A stretch of DNA of 5,678 nucleotides from Acidobacteriota bacterium (lineage in GTDB: Bacteria; Acidobacteriota; Terriglobia; Bryobacterales; Bryobacteraceae), in assembly GCA_947505565.1 (NCBI GenBank), contig CANNLB010000231.1, positions 1-5,678 on the forward strand. The letters run 5' to 3'. This document shows, in pieces, positions 1-5,678 of the stretch. Made by a program: the position numbers and the translations under genes. Below the pieces are notes generated by a model that was not told the origin of the DNA, searched no databases, and worked only from the letters and a program-made list of their open reading frames with translations. How positions within the stretch are numbered: position 1 is the stretch's first letter; each line of letters begins with the position of its first letter.

Positions 1-222
1 CTTCCAACGTCATCGGGGAGCAGGCATCGCCATTAAAATGGACTTGGCCCTTGAGCAATCCAGCGACCCGCATAGGTTCACTGGCAGCGGATGGTTGCAC
101 GGCCCGGAGTTCCGCGATGGGCTCGGTGTGTCTGCCAAAACAACGATCACTTCCCCGGCTTCCGCTTTATCGAGATCTCGAGAGAGGTGCGTTTTGGCTT
201 CTTGAACGTTGATGTTGATCTT
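1..222 (-). pseudogene. Remnant of a Phd/YefM-family antitoxin (frameshifted, 3' end outside window)
   Basis: Read on the minus strand from 222, one frame gives KININVQEAKTHLSR followed by DLDKAEAGEVIV. This is the classic N-terminal motif of Phd/YefM antitoxins (xINxxEAKTxLSRLLxxxEAGEE). At about 140-146 the reading moves to another frame, which continues with FGRHTEPIAELRAVQP and then RVAGLLKGQVHF, the usual C-terminal half of the family, up to the window edge. The shift is consistent with loss of one base. No ATG, GTG or TTG lies in frame just before the KINI segment, so the start is also lost. Such antitoxins repress their own operon and neutralise a partner, usually a PIN-domain VapC or RelE/Doc-type toxin encoded directly downstream. 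That position would be beyond the left edge. The remnant starts about 40 bases downstream of the enolase-family gene, on the same strand. Family assignment is confident from the two motif blocks; loss of function is an inference from the shift and missing start. Confidence 0.8.
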
Positions 223-261
223 GGTTTGATTACGGGCGTGAAGATCAAGACGGAATGTTGG

Positions 262-1416
262 TCAGGTTTGGCGGTATTTGGCGATGACCTCTTCGTTGAC
301 TTCGACGCCGAGGCCGGGCCCGGTGGGGACATTCAGGTAGCCCTCGTCGAGGGTGATGGGGTTCTTCACGAGTTGTCGGCTGAGGGGGCCTTGGGAAGTA
401 TTGAACTCGACGAACTCGGCGCGGCGCTGGAAGGCGGTGAGATGGAGCGAAGCCGCGGTGAGCAAGTCCGAAGACCAGGAGTGGGGAATGACAAGGCGGT
501 TGGCGCGTTCGGCCATATGGACGATTTTGCGGCCGACGGTGAAGCCCCCGCAGCGGGTGAGGTCCGGCTGAAGAATATCGACACCGCCGCGTTCGATAAG
601 TTGTTGGAAGCCCCAATCGGTGGCTTCCTGCTCGCCGCAGGCGATGGGGACGCGGACGGCGCTCGCGACCTTATGATAGCCGTCGTAGTCCTCGGGGTGG
701 AGGAGTTCTTCGACGAAGTAGGGGTTATACGGCGTAATGGAATCGACGAGGCGAATCGCTTCTTTCGGGGTGCGTTCGACGAACCAGCCGGTATCGACGA
801 GGAGGTGGCGATCGGGCCCGAGGGCGGTGCGGGCGGCTTCGACGAGGGGGACGTCGCGGCGTTCGTTTTGGCCGAAGCCGCCCCAGCCGAACTTGACGGC
901 GGTGAAGCCTTGGGCGGTGTACGTGGCGACGGCTTCGGCCATCGCCGCCGGCGTGGACCGGAAAAGCGTGCTGGCATAGGCGGGGATGCGGCTGCGCCAT
1001 TTGCCTCCAAGGAGGATGTGGATGGGCTCGCCGTAGGCCTTGCCGCAGATATCCCACAGCGCGATATCGAGGGCGGAGATGGCTTGGAGCGCGACCCCGC
1101 GTCGGCCGTAATAGATGCTGCCGCGGTACATCCGATACCAGAGGCGTTCGACTTCCAGGGGGTTTTCTCCGATGAGGAGCGAGGCCAGGCCGTCGAAGCA
1201 TTCCATGCCGGGTTCCAGGCTCCACTTGGGGGCGTCGACGCAAGCTTTGGCGACGGAGGCGCAGGTTTCGATGTCGGAGTAACCAGTGAGGCCGGTGTCG
1301 GTCGTGACCTTGACGAGGCCCATGTAAGTCGGGCCTTCGGGTTCGGCGGCGGTGGCGGAATTGTTATACAGACCGGGAGATTTCAGGACGATGAGTTCGA
1401 CGCTGGAGATCTTCAT
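262..1416 (-). CDS. Enolase-superfamily enzyme, mandelate racemase/muconate lactonizing enzyme family (probable sugar-acid or hydroxy-acid dehydratase/epimerase)
   Basis: The 384-residue protein has full length for the family. Residues about 1-125 form the N-terminal capping domain and the rest the modified TIM barrel. Visible active-site candidates are K175 in AVKFGWG, metal ligands D208 (LLVDTGW), E236/E237 (FVEELLHPEDYDG) and E262 (ACGEQEAT), a D285/H312 pair (QPDLTRCGG and IPHSW) and E337 (EFVEFN). The Asp/His pair places it in the mandelate racemase subgroup, whose members use Mg2+ to stabilise an enolate after removal of the proton alpha to a carboxylate. The second lysine of the usual KxK motif is replaced by glycine (K175-F-G177), so the chemistry may rest on the His/Asp dyad alone, as in sugar-acid dehydratases. 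The ATG overlaps the stop of the upstream deacylase gene (ATGA), so the two are probably translationally coupled. A GAAGAAA stretch upstream may serve as ribosome binding site. Substrate unknown; cytoplasmic. Confidence 0.93.
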   Translation of the reverse strand: MKISSVELIVLKSPGLYNNSATAAEPEGPTYMGLVKVTTDTGLTGYSDIETCASVAKACVDAPKWSLEPGMECFDGLASLLIGENPLEVERLWYRMYRGSIYYGRRGVALQAISALDIALWDICGKAYGEPIHILLGGKWRSRIPAYASTLFRSTPAAMAEAVATYTAQGFTAVKFGWGGFGQNERRDVPLVEAARTALGPDRHLLVDTGWFVERTPKEAIRLVDSITPYNPYFVEELLHPEDYDGYHKVASAVRVPIACGEQEATDWGFQQLIERGGVDILQPDLTRCGGFTVGRKIVHMAERANRLVIPHSWSSDLLTAASLHLTAFQRRAEFVEFNTSQGPLSRQLVKNPITLDEGYLNVPTGPGLGVEVNEEVIAKYRQT

Positions 1417-2441
1417 AGCGTCGTTTCTTCGGCAATCACGTAGAGGGTTTGGCCCTTGAGAGGGCGGGCGCTGCGGTGGGTCATGAGGAGGTAACCAGCA
1501 CGATTAGCGCAGATTTCGAGGGGGGCTTCGGCGTGGTCGGAGAAGTCGTGGAGGCGGCCGAGAAGATCGCCCGCGGCCACGGGGGCGCCAAGATCCACGA
1601 GCGGTTCCCAGACGCCATCCCGGGGGCAGGGGACATAGGCGCTGAGTTCGGTGGCGGAGACGAGGCGGGGTGGGGGCGAGCCGAGGGGGCGGATATTTTG
1701 GACGGGTTCGGGGAGGAGTTGATAGTGGCGCAGGACGTTGCGGATGCCTTCGTAGGCGTGGCGGATGCCTACCGGGTCGGCCGTTTCGCCCGAGCCGAAC
1801 TCGCCGCCGATGGAGATTTTGCCGAGGGCCTCGGCGTGGTTGGTAAGAAGGCCGGATCCCATGGTGGAAGCGTAAATGAACAGAAACGGGGTGTCGAAAA
1901 GGCGGGCGACCGTTTCGATTTCTGCGGCCTGGGCACGGTCGGGGATCGTGTGGAAGGAGGTGCAGAGGGGGAAGGCACCTTCGCGGCCGCCGGAGTGGAC
2001 GTCGATGACGACGCGGCCCAGGGGGAAAATTTGCGTGGAAACGAAGTGGGCGATGCGGGAAGAAAGGCTGCCCTGGGGCTGGCCGGGGAAGGCCCGGTTC
2101 ATGTTGACGTGGTCGAAAGGGGAGACGCGTTGGTTGGCGCGGCAGGCGCTTTCCGAGAGCTGGGGCATCAGGATTACCCGGCCGTGGAGCGACGCGGGGT
2201 CGAGATCGCAGCAGAGGCGTTTGACCGCGATTTGGCCTTCGTATTCGTTGCCGTGGGTACCGCCGAATACGAGCACTCCGTTCGGCGGGTGGAGCAACGT
2301 GCCGCCGAGCGTGCCGTTGATGATCGTGAGGGGGACGAGCGAGTAGCCCCAAGCCCCATCGAGATGGAACTGGACTTGGTAGTGGGTCGTGCCGGGGCGC
2401 TCAAAATCAATGGAGTGGGGTTCGACCACGAGGGTCGGCAT
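1413..2441 (-). CDS. Succinylglutamate desuccinylase/aspartoacylase family zinc deacylase (AstE/AspA-like, DoeB-like)
   Basis: The 342-residue protein is a zinc carboxypeptidase-like (M14-related) deacylase. Zinc ligands are visible as H63 and E66 in GGTHGNEYEG and H149 in DVHSGG. NMNRAFPG (113-120) is the substrate-binding arginine motif, and E214 in GGEFGSGE is the expected catalytic glutamate. The C-terminal part (about 255-340) looks like the small beta-barrel, lipoyl-like appendage found in many family members (WEPLVDLGAPVAAGDLLGR). Family enzymes hydrolyse N-acyl amino acids, for example N-succinylglutamate, N-acetylaspartate or, in DoeB, N-acetyl-diaminobutyrate. The length and two-part layout resemble DoeB more than AstE, but no ectoine genes are visible, so the substrate is left open. 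It is the first gene of a two-gene operon with the enolase-family enzyme. GAGG 9 bases before the ATG at 2441 is the likely ribosome binding site. It is divergent from the IclR gene, which probably controls it. Confidence 0.92.
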   Translation of the reverse strand: MPTLVVEPHSIDFERPGTTHYQVQFHLDGAWGYSLVPLTIINGTLGGTLLHPPNGVLVFGGTHGNEYEGQIAVKRLCCDLDPASLHGRVILMPQLSESACRANQRVSPFDHVNMNRAFPGQPQGSLSSRIAHFVSTQIFPLGRVVIDVHSGGREGAFPLCTSFHTIPDRAQAAEIETVARLFDTPFLFIYASTMGSGLLTNHAEALGKISIGGEFGSGETADPVGIRHAYEGIRNVLRHYQLLPEPVQNIRPLGSPPPRLVSATELSAYVPCPRDGVWEPLVDLGAPVAAGDLLGRLHDFSDHAEAPLEICANRAGYLLMTHRSARPLKGQTLYVIAEETTL

Positions 2442-2503
2442 GGGAGGTTACCTCAGCATCTAGGGTACGGCAGGATGGCAGCATTCGGTATGGGTTGTTC
2501 AGT
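2442..2503. promoter_or_regulatory. Divergent control region between the deacylase operon and the IclR regulator gene
   Basis: Only about 60 bases separate the two divergent start codons, so both promoters and any operator must sit here or reach into the coding ends. The word CAGCAT occurs at 2454-2459 and 2479-2484. Its reverse complement ATGCTG occurs at 2504-2509 and 2516-2521, just inside the regulator gene. The first three copies start exactly 25 bases apart. The pair 2479-2484/2504-2509 forms an inverted repeat. IclR proteins bind palindromic operators and often repress their own gene and a divergent catabolic operon, so this is a plausible binding array. No -35/-10 pair could be assigned with confidence on either strand. 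Confidence 0.45.
2444..2454 (-). promoter_or_regulatory. Ribosome binding site of the deacylase gene, inside a small palindrome
   Basis: On the minus strand the sequence GAGGTAACCTC precedes the ATG of the deacylase gene. GAGG is a good Shine-Dalgarno match 9 bases from the start and supports the start chosen at 2441. The 5-base arms GAGGT/ACCTC are inverted around a single base. The loop is too short for a stable RNA hairpin, so any role of the symmetry (operator half site) is speculative. Confidence 0.45.
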
Positions 2504-3298
2504 ATGCTGGAAGCCATGCTGGAATCAAGTGCTCCGAAAGCGACAGCGGTGGAACGGGCCATGGCCATGCTTGAGTATTTGGATGGCTCGCGGCGAGGGC
2601 TGAACATATCGGAGATGAGCCGGAAGTTGGGGATTCCGAAAAGTTCGGCGCATGTGATTGTGGTCACTTTGGAACGGTTGGGGTATGTACGGAAGCAGGA
2701 GGATTCGCGGCATTACACATTGGGTTTGAAAGCCTATGGGTTGGGGCAGGGAATGTTGCGAGGCTTATCGATTGCGAAGTTGGCGATGCCCTATATGCAG
2801 GCGCTCGCCGACCAGTGGCGGCGGCCGGTGCATTTAGCGGTGCCCGATGGGGACCAAGGGATTTACATCCAGAAGGCGGAGTCGCCCGGGTTGATTCAGT
2901 TTGATACGTATGTGGGGCGGCGGATGGATCTGCACTGTACGGGCGTGGGGAAGGTGTTATTGGCCTGGGGGCCGCCGGACATCTTGGCGCGATTGACCGC
3001 GAAGCCGATGTATATCCGTTACACGAAGAACACAATTACGAATCCGAAGGCCTTGCAAAAAGAGGTGGCGACGGTGCGGAAGCAGGGTTGGGCGGTGGAT
3101 GATGAGGAGGAAGAATTAGGGGTGCGTTGTCTGGCCGTGCCGGTGTTTTCGGCGCCGGGGCGGTTTGTGGCCGGGTTGTCGGTCACGGGAACGACGCGGC
3201 AGATTCCGTTGGATGAGGTGGAGGCGGTGGCGCGGCGGTTGCGGCAGGCGGCGCTCGCGATGTTTGCGCCGGCGGTGGACTTATGCGCGGAGGGATAG
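2504..3298 (+). CDS. IclR-family transcriptional regulator
   Basis: The protein has 264 residues from the ATG at 2504, a normal IclR length. Residues about 13-75 form the winged helix-turn-helix: a first helix with TAVERAMAMLEYL, then NISEMSRKLGIPKSSAHVIV as recognition region and the wing around RHYTLGLK. Residues about 90-255 form the effector-binding domain. It carries the family signatures GRRMDLHCTGVGKVLLA (138-154) and EEELGVRCLAVPVF (202-215), followed by GLSVTGT (224-230). Such proteins sense a small metabolite, typically a carboxylate or aromatic acid, and control nearby catabolic genes. The deacylase/enolase operon reads divergently 60 bases away and is the natural target. The start is uncertain: TTG 2495, ATG 2504 and ATG 2516 are all in frame without a strong ribosome binding site. 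All three leave the DNA-binding domain intact. No frame damage is seen. Confidence 0.93.
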   Translation: MLEAMLESSAPKATAVERAMAMLEYLDGSRRGLNISEMSRKLGIPKSSAHVIVVTLERLGYVRKQEDSRHYTLGLKAYGLGQGMLRGLSIAKLAMPYMQALADQWRRPVHLAVPDGDQGIYIQKAESPGLIQFDTYVGRRMDLHCTGVGKVLLAWGPPDILARLTAKPMYIRYTKNTITNPKALQKEVATVRKQGWAVDDEEEELGVRCLAVPVFSAPGRFVAGLSVTGTTRQIPLDEVEAVARRLRQAALAMFAPAVDLCAEG

Positions 3299-3301
3299 GA
3301 T

Positions 3302-4790
3302 AGTCGCTGCCTCGACACCGGCTCCGAGCGCGGCGCGGGCGGCGGTGAAGAGGCGTGGAAGGTGCGGGACTCCCGGCTAGACCGAGTGGTGGCCATCAAA
3401 CAGTTACAGACCGTCCATGGTGCCGAGTTGCCATCGCCGCGCTCCACCCTCTGCCCATTGGTCAGATCTATGACGCTGCGCCGGACTATCTCGTGCTCGA
3501 GTATATCCACCGAGCACCGCACCAGGGTCCGTTGCCGATGGCCGAGGCGGCGACCGCGGCCCAACCAATAACCCGCGGTCGATCAGCGTCTCGCCGGGCG
3601 CCGCGCGCCCGATTCCCTAGCGGCGGTGTCGCGGCGCCATTCCCATCCTCTCGGTCCCGATATCGGTGCCGACATCGCGCCCGGAATGAAGACAATCGTT
3701 TTGAAGTGCCTGCACAAGGATCCGGCGGACCGTTCGGGGAGCTTCGCCGTGCTGCCTTTTCCCAACAGGAGCGCAGACGAAGAGAACGAGAATTGCTGCG
3801 ATGGTTTGGCAGAAGATGACGTTGCACCTGCGGGCGAAGATTCCCGGCCTGAGCGTCATCGCCCGAACCTCGTCGCTCGCCTTCCGGGGTAACGACCTAG
3901 ACCTCCGCTGCATCAGCGAAGCACTCGACGTGGGCAAAATGCTCGAAGGCAGCGCCCAGCCGGCGGATCGCATTTTGGGTTAGACCGTTACGGCCGCGAA
4001 CGCACCGACGATTTTACGGTTCAGGAGGAGAGATCCGCCGCCATCACCGGGTCGTGGCAGCTCAAACGCTCCCCGGCTAAAGAGCGGACTCTGCCGAACC
4101 TCCGGGCCTGCCAGTTCTACCTGAAGTCCCTCCACCAGCTTCGGCGGTTCACTCCGCAGTCCTTCCGCCGTAGCCTTGAATAGCTGGGGCAAGCCATCTC
4201 GTTGGACCCCAAATGTGCGTTGGCCGAGGTCGGTCTTGCTTGCCCTCAAGAGGGCCTGAGCTTCTCCGTTGTCCCGCAGTTTGGCGCTGCGTACTCCCGC
4301 GCTGAATCCTGATTTGCCGGGTGCCCATGCCATGCCTGGCGACGTCGCGGTGGACTGCGGCTTCGCAGGGCGCCGCCGAGGCACGTCAGCAGATGCGCCG
4401 GTTTCTAAGGGAAGATCCGTTGAGACAGAACGGCCAGCCTTGGCTTCGTTCTGCCGGCCCAGGGTCTGGAACCGCCTGCCTACGCAGAGAAGGCGCGCGC
4501 ACTGCCATCAATTCAACCTCCAAGATGGGACGGCCGGCGAGCTTTTTGCCGATCGTCGGGCAATCCGTCAGAACGGAAGAGCTCTTGGCGAAGCTCTTGC
4601 CGGGCGACGTCTGCCGAGCGTCGGCTGCGGGCAACTGAATCAGGCCGTGGAATGGGCCGCGAATGCGATGGATCAGCGAATCCCCGCGTTCGCCGATTAT
4701 AGAGTCCGGTCGTTGGAGCCGCGGGTGCGCCAGCTGGCCGGTTGGCCCGCCCTCCTCGCGAAGATGAATGGGATTGATGCTGCATATACC
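3302..4790 (+). pseudogene. Decayed Ser/Thr protein kinase with TolB-like and TPR domains
   Basis: No single frame is open, but homologous blocks follow in the right order. A glycine-rich loop and catalytic lysine region, GAGGGEEAWKVRDSRLDR and VVAIKQL, lies at about 3332-3400. The kinase hinge, IGQIYDAAPDYLVLEYI, lies at about 3460-3510 in another frame. The end of the kinase domain, LAGRRAPDSLAAV to IVLKCLHKDPADR, is at about 3587-3733. The TolB-like start FAVLPFPNRSADEENE begins at 3743 and CDGLAED ends at 3817. IPGLSVIARTSSLAFRG and ISEALDVGKMLEGS follow in a second frame (about 3840-3955). RYGRERTDDFTVQEE and the TPR-like part with an internal TAG at 4181 follow from 3983. Scattered TPR pieces come next: ALNPDLPGAHAM (4299), EARQQMRRFLREDP (4378) and TEELLAKLLPGD (4573-4608). 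The C-terminal block AVEWAANAMDQRIPAF to GWPALLAKMN ends near 4790. The intact family consists of signalling kinases with a C-terminal TPR array, abundant in Acidobacteriota. The catalytic HRD and DFG motifs are absent, no start codon is apparent, and at least six frame changes or stops occur. It is tail to tail with the amidohydrolase gene. Confidence 0.85.
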
Positions 4791-4794
4791 GAGG

Positions 4795-5635
4795 TCAAGC
4801 GGAAATGCCGAGGAGGGATAGCGAATCCCGGTGGAACATCTCTTCCATGCGATCGAGATTGAGGCGCGGGAGATTGGTGCCTTCAAGCATGTCGTTCAGG
4901 TGGCGCATGCCGTCGATGGAGGCGTCGATGGTAGTGAACGGGTAGTCGCTGCCGAGAAGGAGTTTGTGCCAGACGCCGTATTCCTGGACGAGCATCAGCG
5001 AATGGTAGTTCTGAAAAGGACGGTAGTGGAGGGCGGAGCAATCGGCGTAGATGTGGCGGTGCTTGCGGATGGTGGCGACGCACTCGCCTTCGTAAGGATG
5101 GCCGAGATGGGCCAGAATCAGGCGGACTTCAGGGAAGCGCGTGGCGACCTCGTCGAGATGGCGGGGAAGGGTGAATTCGAGCGGGGCCTGAGAGATGAAC
5201 GTCGTGCCGGTATGGAGGAGCACCGGGAGGTTGTGACGGGTGGCGTAGGCCCAGAGGTCGTCGAACTGCCGGTCCTGCGGGTAGAAGCCGGCGTACATCG
5301 GCATCAGCTTAATGCCCTTTAGCTTGAGGGTTTGATGGCCGTGGGCGAGCTCCTCGCGCCAGTTGGGTTGGGTGGGGTCCAGGGCCAGGAAGCCGATGAG
5401 GCGGTCAGCGTGGAGGGCGACGTAGGCGGCGACCTCGTCGTCGGGGACCCAGAGGCCGGAAAGCTTGGCCTTGCCGCCGAAGACGATGGTTTTATCGCAG
5501 AGGGTGGCGCCGGCGCGGTAGGCGTCGTAGTGGACGGTGAGGTCGACTTCCTGGTCGCCGCGGGCGTGCCGGGCTTGGGCTTTGAAGTCGTCAGAGAAGT
5601 GGCGGGGGTATTCCCAGAAGTGGCTCGATGACCAT
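4795..5635 (-). pseudogene. Amidohydrolase 2 (PF04909-type) metal-dependent hydrolase with disrupted 5' end
   Basis: Family-like sequence runs in one frame from about 5622 (HFWEYPRHFSDDF) through DKTIVFGGKAKLSGLWVP, LIGFLALDPT and KLKGIKLMPMYAGFYP to the stop at 4795. Numbered from the ATG at 5304, catalytic candidates are H31 (LLHTGTTF), H66 (ILAHLGHP) and D120 (LLGSDYPF). This is the TIM-barrel metal-dependent hydrolase/decarboxylase family. Between an in-frame TAG (5665-5667) and 5304 I find no ATG, GTG or TTG in this frame. An ATG at 5635 begins MVIE in a neighbouring frame, just where the family's MxIDxHxH start is expected, and then needs a shift to reach HFWEYP. The usual N-terminal HxH metal ligands are therefore missing. 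Starting at 5304 would give only 169 residues lacking the first barrel strands. It is either a young pseudogene or affected by a sequence error near 5622-5626. The substrate is unknown; it may have served the same pathway as the IclR-linked operon. A conventional gene call would be 4795-5304. Confidence 0.75.
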
Positions 5636-5678
5636 GTCGGTAGGATATACGATTCATTACGAGCCTATTGATTGCCGT
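5636..5678. other. Window edge, no identifiable feature
   Basis: This is the region upstream of the amidohydrolase remnant on the minus strand. It contains an in-frame stop at 5665-5667 and an ATG at 5657 that opens only an out-of-frame shadow reading. No convincing ribosome binding site or promoter was found. Confidence 0.5.

Noticed and set aside
91..1443. 450-codon open frame on the plus strand opposite the enolase-family gene
   Set aside because: Its product is a low-complexity Gly/Asp/Glu/Ala-rich sequence without recognisable domains, and it mirrors the codon bias of the clearly real minus-strand gene. It also crosses the antitoxin remnant and the operon boundary.
2469..2482. GGCAG-GAT-GGCAG short direct repeat in the control region
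   Set aside because: Five-base units are too short to stand out in this GC-rich stretch, and no further copies were seen.
1449..2603. 384-codon open frame on the plus strand opposite the deacylase gene
   Set aside because: It is antisense to a gene with a full zinc active site, has a biased composition, and runs across the divergent promoter region into the IclR gene in another frame.
3019..3564. 181-codon minus-strand frame over the IclR end and kinase remnant
   Set aside because: It has no domain-like features. The plus strand carries the IclR C-terminal domain and kinase motifs over the same stretch.
4269..4862. 197-codon plus-strand frame that could be annotated as a hypothetical protein
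   Set aside because: It contains two genuine blocks of the kinase/TPR relic separated by out-of-frame sequence and overlaps the end of the amidohydrolase, so it is a decay product, not a gene.
4831..5322. 163-codon plus-strand frame
   Set aside because: It is the antisense shadow of the amidohydrolase, whose minus-strand reading shows the family motifs.
5319..5657. 112-codon minus-strand frame starting at the ATG at 5657
   Set aside because: Its Pro/Ser/Thr-rich product has no family features. The neighbouring frame carries the continuous amidohydrolase sequence.

Overview
The window looks like high-GC Gram-negative chromosome, most likely from the Acidobacteriota (Solibacter/Bryobacter-type). 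That placement is an inference. It rests mainly on a decayed gene of the Ser/Thr-kinase + TolB-like + TPR family, which is heavily expanded there, and on the accompanying IclR/enolase/amidohydrolase gene set. No rRNA, tRNA, CRISPR array or intact mobile element was seen.

Layout, left to right. (1) Positions 1-222, minus strand: a frameshifted, start-less remnant of a Phd/YefM-type antitoxin that runs off the left edge. (2) Positions 262-2441, minus strand: an intact two-gene operon, transcribed right to left. A zinc-dependent succinylglutamate desuccinylase/aspartoacylase-family deacylase comes first, followed with a 4-base ATGA overlap by an enolase-superfamily (mandelate racemase subgroup) enzyme. 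(3) Positions 2442-2503: a short divergent control region with repeated CAGCAT/ATGCTG words. (4) Positions 2504-3298, plus strand: an intact IclR-family regulator, the obvious candidate regulator of the operon. (5) Positions about 3302-4790, plus strand: a heavily eroded kinase/TolB-like/TPR gene, recognisable piece by piece in changing frames, with its kinase catalytic core deleted. (6) Positions 4795-5635, minus strand: an amidohydrolase (PF04909-type) that is well preserved along most of its length but has a disrupted 5' end. No standard start codon lies in frame before codon 5304, and the N-terminal metal-binding HxH motif is absent. Positions 5636-5678 hold nothing I can identify.

Working picture: IclR, deacylase and enolase-family enzyme form a compact catabolic module. 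The deacylase would release an amine or acid from an N-acyl or carboxy-acyl substrate, and the enolase-family enzyme would abstract an alpha proton from a carboxylate (dehydration or epimerisation), under IclR control. The amidohydrolase may once have belonged to the same pathway. The substrate cannot be read from the sequence. A striking feature is that the intact module is bracketed by three genes in different stages of decay.
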